Positions 45,223 through 54,266 of a DNA stretch of 64,000 nt are shown one piece after another; position 1 is the first letter of the stretch, and each line of letters begins with the position of its first letter. Location: positions 1-64,000 of the forward strand of contig NZ_RZNF01000007.1 in assembly GCF_003992725.1 (NCBI RefSeq), in the 5' to 3' direction. The notes beneath the pieces are model-generated. The model had not been told where the DNA came from, searched no databases, and was given only the letters and a program-made list of their open reading frames with translations. Made by a program: the position numbers and the translations under genes. The stretch comes from Rhodomicrobium lacus. Its GTDB lineage: Bacteria > Pseudomonadota > Alphaproteobacteria > Rhizobiales > Rhodomicrobiaceae.

Positions 45223-46023
45223 ATGCGGGTTTGGCTGAAAGCGCTCTTGTTGTTCGGCCTCATGGTGGCGACACCCTTCGCCATTCAGGCGATGATCGGT
45301 CGCCCGCCGCGGTGGTTCGACGCGGCACCCTATATCCCGATCACCGATTACATCCCGAGCGCTCAAACGCTGATCTACATCGTCGGCGTTGCCGGGGTGG
45401 TCGCCATCGTTTTCAACTATATCTTTTACAGCACCGAGCTTGAGAAAATTTACGGCTGGCTGAAGCTGGCCGAGCGGGAGATGAACGTCATTCTGAAGGG
45501 CGTGGACGCAAGCGGCGGCAAGGGCCGGGCGGACGAACGGATCGATTGGTGGAACAAAATCAATAGCAAGGATCCCTTCTCAAAAACACCCGACGAAATC
45601 TTCACGCTGAACGAAAAGGATGCGGCGAACAGAGGTGCGCCCGGCGGCAAGGCGCAAATGACGGCAATCCTCCTGCGCGAAATCTACGACGGCGACATCG
45701 AACTCGCGCAAACGAAGATCGAGGCGGAAATGATCGCCAACGACGGCAAGCCGCCCTTCGTCGTCGCGGGTCTGCGAAACATCCTCGGGCTGGACGAATT
45801 TCTGGCGGCGAAAGTGCAGTACGAAAAAGACAAGGTAGCCGGGGTGGTCCGTGAGGAACCCCGCTTCAGCGATTTCGGCGTCAACTGGGCGGCGTTGCTT
45901 CTCGCCGTGCGCCTCGGCGGCTTCCCGCGCGACATTGCAATGTCAACGGGCACGGCTCCCAACAAAACGACCGTGTACAATCGGGATGCACTGGAACTGC
46001 TCACCCGAGTCCCGCGAGTTTAG
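45223..46023 (+). CDS. Membrane-anchored protein of unknown function
   Basis: This 266-residue protein has two hydrophobic N-terminal segments (about 5-24 and 48-68) and a charged, mostly helical soluble domain. Segments such as KGRADERIDWWNKINSKDPF and FVVAGLRNILGLDEFLAAK look structured, but no family is recognised. Start ATG 45223 has GGGG in front of it at modest distance. It is alone between the ABC permeases and tRNA-Pro. Confidence 0.55.
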   Translation: MRVWLKALLLFGLMVATPFAIQAMIGRPPRWFDAAPYIPITDYIPSAQTLIYIVGVAGVVAIVFNYIFYSTELEKIYGWLKLAEREMNVILKGVDASGGKGRADERIDWWNKINSKDPFSKTPDEIFTLNEKDAANRGAPGGKAQMTAILLREIYDGDIELAQTKIEAEMIANDGKPPFVVAGLRNILGLDEFLAAKVQYEKDKVAGVVREEPRFSDFGVNWAALLLAVRLGGFPRDIAMSTGTAPNKTTVYNRDALELLTRVPRV

Positions 46024-46169
46024 GCTCGCAACAACGCCCGTGACCTGTGCGTGATCCGCCATACAAGGCAAATTGCCGCGTACGCGTCGGTCGGATCTTC
46101 AGGTTAGGATTGTGGTGCGTCCCGCTCGTCCATCGCGAGGCGGCGTTGTCAAAACCGGCATCTCACGAG

Positions 46170-46246
<77 letters not shown>

Positions 46247-46405
46247 ACAGATCTGAACCCGTACAGCACAAAGAATTCGAGAGCAAGCGCCGTCTGAAGG
46301 GCTCCGGCCGCGAAATGCAACCGGAGAACGGACGAAAACGGGATCTCTCCTTGCTTGAATGCCACGCGCGGCTGCCGTGACCGGCTCACGCGATCACCTT
46401 CCGCG

Positions 46406-47155
46406 TCATATCGTGCGGCCGCCGTCCACCTCCAGGACGACGCCCGTTACGAAGGCGGCTTCGTCGGAGGCGAGATAAAGCGCGGCGTTCGCAATGTCGG
46501 CGGGCTCGGACAGCCGACCGAGCGGCACCGTCGCTGTGAATTTCGCGCGATTGTCCGGCGTATCGGGCAGGCCCATGAACTGTTCGAGCAACCCCGTCAC
46601 GCCCATCACCGGCGCGATGCAATTGACACGAATCCTCTTCGGCGCAAGCTCCACCGCCATCGAGCGCGACAGCAGGTTCACCGCGCCTTTCGAGCCATTG
46701 TACCAGGTGAGGCCGGGGCGCGGCCGGATGCCCGCCGTGGAGCCGATGTTGAGGATCACCCCGCCGCCGCGCTTCTCCAGCACCGGCACGGCGGCGAACG
46801 CCATGTGATAGATCGACTTCACGTTGATCGCGTAGACGCGGTCGAATTCGTCTTCCGATACCTCCAGCATAGGCCGGTTCTTGTGGCTCCAGCCCGCGTT
46901 GTTCACGACGATGTCGAGGCCGCCGAAGGCGTCGAGCGTTGCGGCAACAGCGGCGTCGATGTCGGCGCGCCTGGTGACGTCGGCCGTGATCGCGATGGCG
47001 GAACCGCCGATCTCGCGCGCAACCGCCCGCGCCCCCTCGGCATTGATGTCGAGCACGGCGACCTTCGCGCCTTCTCGGGCGAACACGCGGGCGATTTCCG
47101 CGCCGAAACCCGACGCCGCGCCGGTCACGATGGCAATCTTGTTCTGTAGCCGCAT
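46406..47155 (-). CDS. SDR-family oxidoreductase (FabG-like)
   Basis: This 249-residue short-chain dehydrogenase/reductase has the coenzyme motif VTGAASGFGAEIA, the NNAG motif, a catalytic Ser in NIGSTAGI, and YNGSK for Tyr and Lys (Tyr-x3-Lys). NAD preference is suggested by Asp at the end of strand 2 (VAVLDIN). ATG at 47155 has GGGAGG five bases upstream. The substrate is unknown; relatives include glucose and 3-oxoacyl reductases. It is downstream of the tyrosine phenol-lyase-like gene on the opposite side of a short gap, same strand. Confidence 0.9.
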   Translation of the reverse strand: MRLQNKIAIVTGAASGFGAEIARVFAREGAKVAVLDINAEGARAVAREIGGSAIAITADVTRRADIDAAVAATLDAFGGLDIVVNNAGWSHKNRPMLEVSEDEFDRVYAINVKSIYHMAFAAVPVLEKRGGGVILNIGSTAGIRPRPGLTWYNGSKGAVNLLSRSMAVELAPKRIRVNCIAPVMGVTGLLEQFMGLPDTPDNRAKFTATVPLGRLSEPADIANAALYLASDEAAFVTGVVLEVDGGRTI

Positions 47156-47272
47156 CCATTCCTCCCGCTTTTTTTGCAAGTCTAGCAGGCGCGAGGGACG
47201 GCGGAAATGGGCGAAGCGGAGGCGGCTTGGAGAGGGCGGGAGCGTCGCCGTCCGCCCTCTCCCATGATCCGG

Positions 47273-48721
47273 TTAGAGGCTCTCGCCGAAATCCGCGCGG
47301 AACTTGGCGACGAGCTTTTGCTGCCAGTCGGATACCGGCTTCAGCCGCCCGTAGAAGAAGCGCAGGATCTCCGGCTCTTCGACGAAGACAAGCCCGCCGA
47401 TCAGCTTGCGGTTCTGATAGAGCCAGTCGATGCGGTCGATGGCGTAGTCGATCTGCGACCGCGTGAACACGCGGCGCGGCAGGGCGAGGCGCAGCAGTTC
47501 CATGTTCGAGAAGACTTCGCTGCCATCCGGGTTGCGCTGCTCGGACAGGGTGCCGCGTTCCATGCCACGCACGCCCGACGCGATGTAACAGGCCGACGCG
47601 AGCGCGCCAGCGCGATACTCCGCCTGCGGAACGTGATCGAGGAAGCGCATCGCATCGATGTGACAGCCGAGACCGCCGGCCGGCGTGATCACAGGCACGC
47701 CGCGCTTCACGAGTTCGCCCACCATATAGGCGATGAACTGCGGACCCTGGTTGATCATGTCCTCGTCCATCGTCTCTTCGAGACCGACGGTCAGGGCCTC
47801 GATCTCGCGGACCGACATGCCGCCATAGGTGAGGAAGCCTTCATAAAGCGGCACGAGCCCCCGCATGCGCTTGTAAAGGCCCTCGTCGCGGATGCAGATG
47901 CCGCCGCCGCGTACGCAGCCGAGCTTGCGGGCGGAGAAGTAGATGATGTCGCAGAGGTCGGCGACGCGGCGGGTGATTTCGCGGATCGAGAGATCCTTGC
48001 AGGCGTCCTCGCGCTCCTTCAGGAAGTAGAGGTTGTCCGCGAGCAGGCTCGCGTCGAGCACGAGGATCAGGCCGTACTTGTCGCACACACGGCGGACGTC
48101 CGCGAGATTCGCGAGCGAAATCGGCTGGCCGCCGATGAGGTTGGTGCCCGCTTCCATGCGCACGAAGGCGATCTTGTCCGCGCCTTCCTTCTTGACGAGG
48201 GCTTCGAGCGCGCCCGTGTCGATGTCGCCCTTGAACGGGAGATCGCTCGTTACCTCGAGCCCCGCCTTCGTGACAAGCTCTTCCACCACGCCGCCGTTCA
48301 GCACGATGTGCGCCTTCGTGGTCGTGAAATGATAGTTCATCGGCACAATGGCGCCGGGCTTCACGAAGGTCTGGGCGAGGATATTCTCGCAAGCGCGGCC
48401 CTGATGTGCGGGCAGGATGTAGTGCATGCCGAAAAGTTCGCGGAGCTTCGCTTCGAGACGCGTGTAGGTGGCGCTGCCCGCGTAGCTGTCGTCCGCGACC
48501 ATCATGGCGGCGAGTTGCTGGTCGCTCATGGCGTTCACGCCGCTGTCGGTCAGCATGTCCATGAAGACATCGCAGTTCTGCAACAGGAACGTGTTGTTGC
48601 CCGCCTCGTCGATCGCCTTGAGCCGGTCCTCGACCGGCAGGAGATTGAGCTTCTGGACGATGCGGACCTTATGCATCTCTAGCGGAATGCTTTCGCCGCT
48701 GTGGAATTTAATTCTGGGCAC
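47273..48721 (-). CDS. Beta-eliminating lyase, tyrosine phenol-lyase-like (variant active site)
   Basis: This PLP enzyme of about 482 residues belongs to the tryptophanase/tyrosine phenol-lyase family, with family blocks LTDSGVNAMSD, THQGRA-type PAHQGRACENI, GGQPISLANLADVR and EGFLTYGGMSVREIEAL. PLP Lys is Lys266. Residues matching tyrosine phenol-lyase rather than tryptophanase are Thr133 (in HFTTT), Arg389 (in GMERG) and Phe455 (LRFF, where tryptophanase has His). But the usual Lys before the PLP Lys is Arg265, and the Arg at position 217 of tyrosine phenol-lyase is Leu226. GTG at 48721 has GAGG upstream; ATG 48676 is the alternative. Function may therefore differ from phenol release. Confidence 0.85.
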   Translation of the reverse strand: MPRIKFHSGESIPLEMHKVRIVQKLNLLPVEDRLKAIDEAGNNTFLLQNCDVFMDMLTDSGVNAMSDQQLAAMMVADDSYAGSATYTRLEAKLRELFGMHYILPAHQGRACENILAQTFVKPGAIVPMNYHFTTTKAHIVLNGGVVEELVTKAGLEVTSDLPFKGDIDTGALEALVKKEGADKIAFVRMEAGTNLIGGQPISLANLADVRRVCDKYGLILVLDASLLADNLYFLKEREDACKDLSIREITRRVADLCDIIYFSARKLGCVRGGGICIRDEGLYKRMRGLVPLYEGFLTYGGMSVREIEALTVGLEETMDEDMINQGPQFIAYMVGELVKRGVPVITPAGGLGCHIDAMRFLDHVPQAEYRAGALASACYIASGVRGMERGTLSEQRNPDGSEVFSNMELLRLALPRRVFTRSQIDYAIDRIDWLYQNRKLIGGLVFVEEPEILRFFYGRLKPVSDWQQKLVAKFRADFGESL

Positions 48722-48914
48722 GGGGACCTCTTGTGAAATTTTTCGTTGACCCGGCGCAAACGTAACAACCTTTGCCTCGGCAATCCCATGTGGAAATAAG
48801 ACGCGGCGCTTCGACTTTAGCCGGATGCGGGGCATGGTCGTCCGACATGCGCCACGGACCCGAAAATCCGCCCCGCGGGTTCCCTCGACGAATGAAGCTC
48901 CGACGGAGAACCAT

Positions 48915-49742
48915 ATGGCTTCGCGCGAACGCATGATCCGCACCTACGACAAGGCGCTGGCGAGCCCGGGCTATCGCCAGTATTTCGACAACAGCGGATT
49001 CTACAATTTCGGCCTGTGGGACGGGGAGCCTTCCTCGCAGCGCGAGGCAAGCGAAGCGCTGATCGACGAACTCGTGTCGTTGATCGGGCAAGCGAGTGGC
49101 CGGATTCTGGACGTCGCCTGCGGGCCCGGCGCCACCACGCAGAGGCTCTGCCGAACCTATGAGCCGCGCAACGTCACGGCCATCAACATCTCGGACGCGC
49201 AACTCGCCTCGGCGCGCGAACGCGCCCCGGGCTGCACGTTCATCAAAATGGACGCGGCGCATCTCGACTTCCCCGCAGAGAGTTTCGATGCTGTCATGTG
49301 CGTCGAGGCAGCTTTCCACTTCAGCACGCGCCAGTCTTTTCTGCGAGAGGCCGCGCGCGTGCTGAAACCCGGCGGAACGCTCGTCATGACCGACATGCTG
49401 TTTCGCGGATTCATGAAGCCCATCGGCAATTTCGGGCAGGTGCCGCCCGAAAATTTCATGCGCGACCTCGATGAATATCGGCGGCGAATGGAGAAAGCCG
49501 GGTTTGTGAATATCGAGGTGAAGGATGCAACGCATGCATGTCTCGGCGGCTTCCGCCGCCACCTCTCTCGCTGGCCGGCGGAGGAACGGCGAAAGCGGCA
49601 TATGTCCTTCGGGCAATCGGTCGTGGCAGGGGTGGTGAGCCGCTCCATCGCGCGATACTTCGCGACGGTATGCAGAACCTATGTCATTGCCGCCGCGACA
49701 AAGCCGGGCCTGGCGGACGAACGGCGATTGCGCGCCGCCTGA
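48915..49742 (+). CDS. SAM-dependent class I methyltransferase
   Basis: This 275-residue protein has motif I ILDVACGPGATTQRL, NISDAQLASAR, motif II FDAVMCVEAAFHF and AARVLKPGGTLVMTD, which is typical of Methyltransf_11-type small-molecule methyltransferases. The pattern around FGLWDGEPSSQREASEALID resembles methyltransferases acting on tocopherol, sterol or natural-product phenols or indoles, judged by resemblance only. ATG at 48915 has GGAG upstream. It is divergent from the lyase with less than 200 bases between, and it is followed by an amidase. Confidence 0.88.
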   Translation: MASRERMIRTYDKALASPGYRQYFDNSGFYNFGLWDGEPSSQREASEALIDELVSLIGQASGRILDVACGPGATTQRLCRTYEPRNVTAINISDAQLASARERAPGCTFIKMDAAHLDFPAESFDAVMCVEAAFHFSTRQSFLREAARVLKPGGTLVMTDMLFRGFMKPIGNFGQVPPENFMRDLDEYRRRMEKAGFVNIEVKDATHACLGGFRRHLSRWPAEERRKRHMSFGQSVVAGVVSRSIARYFATVCRTYVIAAATKPGLADERRLRAA

Positions 49743-49844
49743 ACGAGCAGGGGCCAATCGCGACAGCCCGCAGCCGAAAATTGGCGAAGAGGCGTGAAAT
49801 CGGCTAAGCCCTCGGCGCGTGCAATGAATGAAAGGGCTGGCGGG

Positions 49845-51314
49845 ATGAGCGGCTTCGCGGATTACGACGCTTACGACGCGGTGGGCCTCGCGGAGCTTGT
49901 GCGGCGGCGCGAGGTTTCGGCGGGCGAGCTTCTCGCCGAGGCACAGGCGCGCGCGGACGCCGTGAACCCGGCGCTGAACGCCATCGTGTATCGCCGCGAT
50001 GCGGAAGCCGCGCGCGAGGCCGACGCCATGCCGCCGGATGCGCCGCTTGCGGGCGTGCCGTTCCTTGTCAAAGACCTCGGGCCGCCGCTCGGCGGCGCGC
50101 CACTCACCTGCGGCTCGAAGCTTTTCGCGAATTACGTGCCCACCTATGACGGCGAGATCGTCAAGCGTTTCAAGACGGCGGGCCTCATCGCCTTCGGCAA
50201 GACGAACGTGCCGGAATTCGGCCTCGTGCCGGTGACGGAACCGGCGCTGTTCGGCCCCTGCCGCAACCCGTGGGATACCGAGCGCACGCCGGGCGGCTCG
50301 TCGGGTGGCGCGGCGGCAGCCGTGGCGTCGGGCGTGGTGCCCGTGGCGCATGCGTCGGACGGCGGCGGCTCGATCCGCATCCCGGCGAGTTGCTGCGGGC
50401 TTGTCGGCCTCAAGACGTCGCGCGGGCTGAACCCTGTCGAGCCGTTCACGCCGGATTACATCGTCGACCATGTGGTGAGCCGCACCGTGCGCGACAGCGC
50501 CGCCGCGCTCGATGCCACCAGTGGGCGAGATGCAAACTTCCTCGCAGGCCTCGATGCGCCGCCGCCGCGCCTTCGCGTCGCGGTGGTGCGTTCCGCGATG
50601 CTGGCGGGTGCCGTTTCGCCGGTCGTTAAGGACGCGCTGGACGAGGCCGCGCGCCTCCTCGCCTCGCTCGGCCACCATGTCGACGACGCGGAACCGGCGC
50701 TCGATTACGACGCTTTCGCCTCCGCCTTCCTGATCGAATGGGCGGCTGGCGCGCGGGTCATGCTCGACAAGTTTCCGGCCGCCGTACTTGGCCGCGCCGC
50801 CACAAGGGATGATGTCGAGTTCGGCACCTGGACGCTCGCGACCATCGGCGGCCACCTCATGGCGCAGCGCACCGAGGCGCAGGCGGTCCTACGCGCGGAA
50901 AGCGCGAAGCTGATCGACTTTTTCGCGCACTACGATGTGTTGCTCTCCCCCGTGCTCGCCACGCCGCCGCTCCACATCAGCGAGGCGGGCGCGCCGTTTC
51001 CCGAGAAGACGGCGGCGAAGATCGCAGACGCGGCAGGCTCGCCGCAGCGCATGCGAACCATCGTTCGAGCGGTCGCCCGCAAGAGTTTCGCATTTGCCGC
51101 TTTCGCCGCGCCGTTCAACATGTCTGGCCAGCCCGCGATTTCGCTGCCGCTGTGCGAGACGCCGGACAGCCTTCCAATCGGCATTCAGGTTGCGGGACGT
51201 GTGGGCGATGACGGCCTTCTGCTTCGCCTCGGACGCGAACTGGAGCAGGCCGCCCCATGGACGCAAAGGCGCCCGCGCGTATGGTCGGGCGCATCCGCTC
51301 GCCAACCCGCTTGA
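49845..51314 (+). CDS. Amidase signature family hydrolase
   Basis: A protein of about 489 residues with the Ser-cis-Ser-Lys triad typical of the family: Lys in VPFLVKD, the Gly/Ser loop PGGSSGGAAAAVASG, and DGGGSIRIPASCCGL with the nucleophile Ser. It hydrolyses amides or esters; the substrate is unknown. I start at ATG 49845; in-frame ATG 49824 and GTG 49794 add short, unconserved sequence. It follows the methyltransferase with a gap of about 100 bases and could be co-transcribed. Confidence 0.92.
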   Translation: MSGFADYDAYDAVGLAELVRRREVSAGELLAEAQARADAVNPALNAIVYRRDAEAAREADAMPPDAPLAGVPFLVKDLGPPLGGAPLTCGSKLFANYVPTYDGEIVKRFKTAGLIAFGKTNVPEFGLVPVTEPALFGPCRNPWDTERTPGGSSGGAAAAVASGVVPVAHASDGGGSIRIPASCCGLVGLKTSRGLNPVEPFTPDYIVDHVVSRTVRDSAAALDATSGRDANFLAGLDAPPPRLRVAVVRSAMLAGAVSPVVKDALDEAARLLASLGHHVDDAEPALDYDAFASAFLIEWAAGARVMLDKFPAAVLGRAATRDDVEFGTWTLATIGGHLMAQRTEAQAVLRAESAKLIDFFAHYDVLLSPVLATPPLHISEAGAPFPEKTAAKIADAAGSPQRMRTIVRAVARKSFAFAAFAAPFNMSGQPAISLPLCETPDSLPIGIQVAGRVGDDGLLLRLGRELEQAAPWTQRRPRVWSGASARQPA

Positions 51315-51359
51315 TCCTTTCGCCGCGCGCGCTAAAAGAACAGGAAAAGGAAAATTCCC

Positions 51360-51965
51360 ATGGAAAAATTCACCACGCTGACGAGCGTCGCCGCTCCGCT
51401 TCCGCTGATCAACATCGACACCGACATGATCATCCCGAAGCAGTTCCTGAAGACGATCAAGCGCACGGGTCTCGGCAAGTCGCTGTTCTACGAAATGCGC
51501 TATGATGAGGCGGGCAACGAGAACGCGGATTTCGTGCTGAACAAGCCCGCCTATCGCGCGTCGAAGATCCTCGTCGCGGGCGACAATTTCGGCTGCGGTT
51601 CGAGCCGCGAGCACGCGCCGTGGGCGCTGCTCGATTTCGGCATTCGCTGCGTGATCTCGACCTCGTTCGCCGACATCTTCTACAACAACTGCTTCAAGAA
51701 CGGCATCCTGCCGATCAAGGTCAGCCCGGAAGACCTCGCGAAGTTGATGGACGACGCCGAGCGCGGATCGAACGCCACGCTGACGGTGGACCTTGAAGCG
51801 CAGGAAATTCGCGGCCCGGATGGCGGCGTGGTGCGCTTCGACATCGATCCGTTCCGCAAGAAGTGCCTGATCGAGGGCCTCGACGACATCGGCCTCACAA
51901 TGCAGAAGGCCGACAAGATCGAGCTTTACGAAACCACGTCGCAGCTTTCGCGCCCCTGGGCTTGA
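51360..51965 (+). CDS. leuD: 3-isopropylmalate dehydratase small subunit
   Basis: This 201-residue subunit completes the LeuCD aconitase-family enzyme. The family motifs [12 protein letters not shown] and [13 protein letters not shown] are present. ATG at 51360 has AGGAAAAGGAAAA upstream. It is followed by a terminator and stands apart from leuC by 14 kb; leuB is not in the window. Confidence 0.97.
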   Translation: MEKFTTLTSVAAPLPLINIDTDMIIPKQFLKTIKRTGLGKSLFYEMRYDEAGNENADFVLNKPAYRASKILVAGDNFGCGSSREHAPWALLDFGIRCVISTSFADIFYNNCFKNGILPIKVSPEDLAKLMDDAERGSNATLTVDLEAQEIRGPDGGVVRFDIDPFRKKCLIEGLDDIGLTMQKADKIELYETTSQLSRPWA

Positions 51966-51990
51966 GCCGCGCGGCATGGAACGATGCAAG

Positions 51991-52015
51991 GGCCGGGCAT
52001 TCCCCGGCCTTTTTA
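51991..52015 (+). terminator. Rho-independent terminator after leuD
   Basis: A seven-pair GC-rich stem (51991-51997 with 52003-52009) with a five-base loop runs into five T residues. It starts 26 bases after the leuD stop and overlaps the stop of the convergent trhA-like gene. Confidence 0.85.
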
Positions 52016-52666
52016 GTTGGTAAGCACCGCCGCGCGGATCGCGAAGAACTGCGTGGCCGCGCCCGCGAGCACGAACACGTGCCAGATCACATTGTGGAAG
52101 CGCATCCATTCCATGAGATGGAACGGAACGCCCGCAGTGTAGACCACGCCGCCCGCGATGAGGAGCGTCAGCGCGTCATCGGGGAGCGTGCGCACAAGCG
52201 GGCGCAACGCCACGAGCACGATCCAGCCTTGCGCGAGATAGAGCGCGACAGACAGCTTGTCGAACCGGCGCGGAAAGCGCAGCTTCACGAAGACGCCGAG
52301 AGCCGCGATAGCCCAAACGGCGGCCAGCATGCCCGCGCCCGCTCCGCCGCCGACCACGACCGCGAAAGGCGTGTAGCTGCCGGCGATCATGACGAAGATC
52401 GCGGCGTGATCGGCGCGTCGCAGAAACTCCTTCGCACGCCGTTCCGGTGTGAGATTGTAGGCCGCCGATGCCCCGAACATGGCGATGAGGCCGAGACAAT
52501 AGACGATCAGGGCGGCAAGGTGCGAATCCGGCACCGTCCCTGCCGCCTCCACGAGGAGCCAGCCGCTCGCGAGCGCGGCAAAGGTCACGCCCGCCGCGTG
52601 CACACCGGCGTCGGCGATCTGTTCGGCCCTGGTGTAGGTGGGGAAAAGGAAACGCGCGTCTTTCAT
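52013..52666 (-). CDS. PAQR/hemolysin III (TrhA)-family membrane protein
   Basis: This 217-residue protein has seven predicted membrane helices and the PAQR family residues: IADAGVHAAG, the Ser/Asp/His set in SAAYNLTPERR and RRADHAAIFVMIAGSYTPF, and the C-terminal HxxxH region FHNVIWHVFVL. Bacterial members influence membrane fluidity. ATG at 52666 is the first Met of the conserved start. The gene is independent of the DUF3422 gene upstream (a gap of about 100 bases, same strand). Confidence 0.9.
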   Translation of the reverse strand: MKDARFLFPTYTRAEQIADAGVHAAGVTFAALASGWLLVEAAGTVPDSHLAALIVYCLGLIAMFGASAAYNLTPERRAKEFLRRADHAAIFVMIAGSYTPFAVVVGGGAGAGMLAAVWAIAALGVFVKLRFPRRFDKLSVALYLAQGWIVLVALRPLVRTLPDDALTLLIAGGVVYTAGVPFHLMEWMRFHNVIWHVFVLAGAATQFFAIRAAVLTN

Positions 52667-52764
52667 GCGGTCAGCTTGCGCCGGCGAGGAGGCATAGTCA
52701 TGACGCCCGAGGCGTCCGAGCGATGTCCAAGCGCCGGCTTGCGACAACACAACCGCCGACGCTC

Positions 52765-54045
52765 CTACTTCGCCAGATGCGCCTTCACGCGGCTCGTGCC
52801 CCAGAAGACGAGCGCGGCCACGATCGGGATGCTTGCCCCCATGATGATCTCGGGGTTGAAGGCGATCAGTTCCGCCGTCTTCAGGCCCTTGGCGGCATAA
52901 CCGACCAGCCCCACGATGTAATAGGTGATGGCCGCGACCGACAGCCCTTCGACCGTTTCCTGCAAGCGAAGCTGAAGCTGCGCACGGCGGTCCATCGAGG
53001 CGAGCACGGCCTGATTTTGCTGTTCGAGGGTTACGTCCACCTTGGTGGAGAGAAGCTGCGTCGCCTGCGCCACGCGCGTCGAGAGCGATTCCTGGCGCGC
53101 GGTTGCGGCGGCGCAAGTGCTCATCGCCGGTTCGAGGCGGCGCTCGGTGAACTCCTGGAACATCTGAAGACCCTCGATGCGGCCCTCGCGCAGTTCGGCG
53201 ATGCGATGCTTCACGATGTCGTAATAGGCGGCAGCAGCCGCGAAACGGTAGGCGCTGGTGGAGCGGCGATTTTCGATCTCGGCCTGGAGCGTCGTCAGAC
53301 GTTCCAGAAGCTCCGGCTCGTTGATATCGCCGGGCTTGACGAGCGCCGCCGTGATCCGGGCCAGTTCCCCCTCGCATGTCGACAGGAACGGCGAAAGATC
53401 GCGCGCGAGCGGGAAAGCCAGAAGCGCCATCATGCGGTAACTGTCGATTTCCAGAAGGCGCTGCGCGAGGCGCCCCGCCTGCCGGGGCGTCAGCGAGATG
53501 TCCTGCATCAGAAAGCGGGTGAAGCCGTCGTCGTGAATGCGAAAATCCGTGTAGGCTCGGCCCGCGCCGCTCGCCACGGTCGCGCCGACAAGCACGTTCC
53601 CGCCGAAATAGCGCGCCGAGATTTCATCGGGATCGGGCAGCGAATCCGCGCCGCGCACGAGTTCGACGTTCGCGGCGACGATCAGCGAGCCGGGCAAACC
53701 CGCCACCCAGTCGTCGGGAAGCGCCTTGATGGCCGGATGGCCGAAAAGCTCGCCGTTCGGACCTTCCGTGAAAACCATGAAACGCGAGAATTCGGAGTGG
53801 CGCTCATAAGTAAAGCGAAACGAACCGAAGTTTTCGCTGTAGTGGGTCGCCTTGTCGTCGGGCACCGGCCGCCCGAAGCGCTCGGCAAGCTCCTGAACCT
53901 TGCGGCCGATGTCTCCGCGCGTGGCTTCGTCGGTCTTGAAGGCGAGGTAGGAAATGCGGCACGGGGCGTTCAGCGCCTCGGGCGTGCGGGCGTGCACCTC
54001 GTCGTTGAGGACAATGCGCAGGGGATGATTCGTCGGCAGCGTCAT
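52765..54045 (-). CDS. DUF3422-family membrane protein
   Basis: The 426-residue protein matches the proteobacterial DUF3422 family in the opening NHPLRIVLNDEVHARTPEAL and in HYSENFGSFRFTYERHSEFS. The central part is helical, with predicted coiled coil near AALVKPGDINEPELLERLTT. Two hydrophobic helices near the C-terminus (about 365-385 and 400-418) anchor it in the membrane. The function is unknown. ATG at 54045 gives the conserved start. It is divergent from the exported methyltransferase-like gene. Confidence 0.88.
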   Translation of the reverse strand: MTLPTNHPLRIVLNDEVHARTPEALNAPCRISYLAFKTDEATRGDIGRKVQELAERFGRPVPDDKATHYSENFGSFRFTYERHSEFSRFMVFTEGPNGELFGHPAIKALPDDWVAGLPGSLIVAANVELVRGADSLPDPDEISARYFGGNVLVGATVASGAGRAYTDFRIHDDGFTRFLMQDISLTPRQAGRLAQRLLEIDSYRMMALLAFPLARDLSPFLSTCEGELARITAALVKPGDINEPELLERLTTLQAEIENRRSTSAYRFAAAAAYYDIVKHRIAELREGRIEGLQMFQEFTERRLEPAMSTCAAATARQESLSTRVAQATQLLSTKVDVTLEQQNQAVLASMDRRAQLQLRLQETVEGLSVAAITYYIVGLVGYAAKGLKTAELIAFNPEIIMGASIPIVAALVFWGTSRVKAHLAK

Positions 54046-54266
54046 AAGCGGTAACTGTGGTATTCGCGCCCGCCCGTCAAGGGCGTCTTTGCTGCGTCGC
54101 AGCACTGTGAGGCGTTCTTGCATCGCAGGGAGCAACTATCGCCGTAGGGGGGCTGGACATCGGCTATGGGATTTGGCTTTGGTTGGCCGGTGACCGCCTT
54201 ACATCAGGGAGCGCCGACAGCACCGCGCGAACTGGCGGGCAGGTCTTCGAGAGGGAAAGCGAATAT

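Noticed and set aside
47207-48682. Plus-strand frame of 491 codons opposite the lyase
   Set aside because: The PLP-lyase motifs on the minus strand explain this DNA; the antisense frame has no family features.
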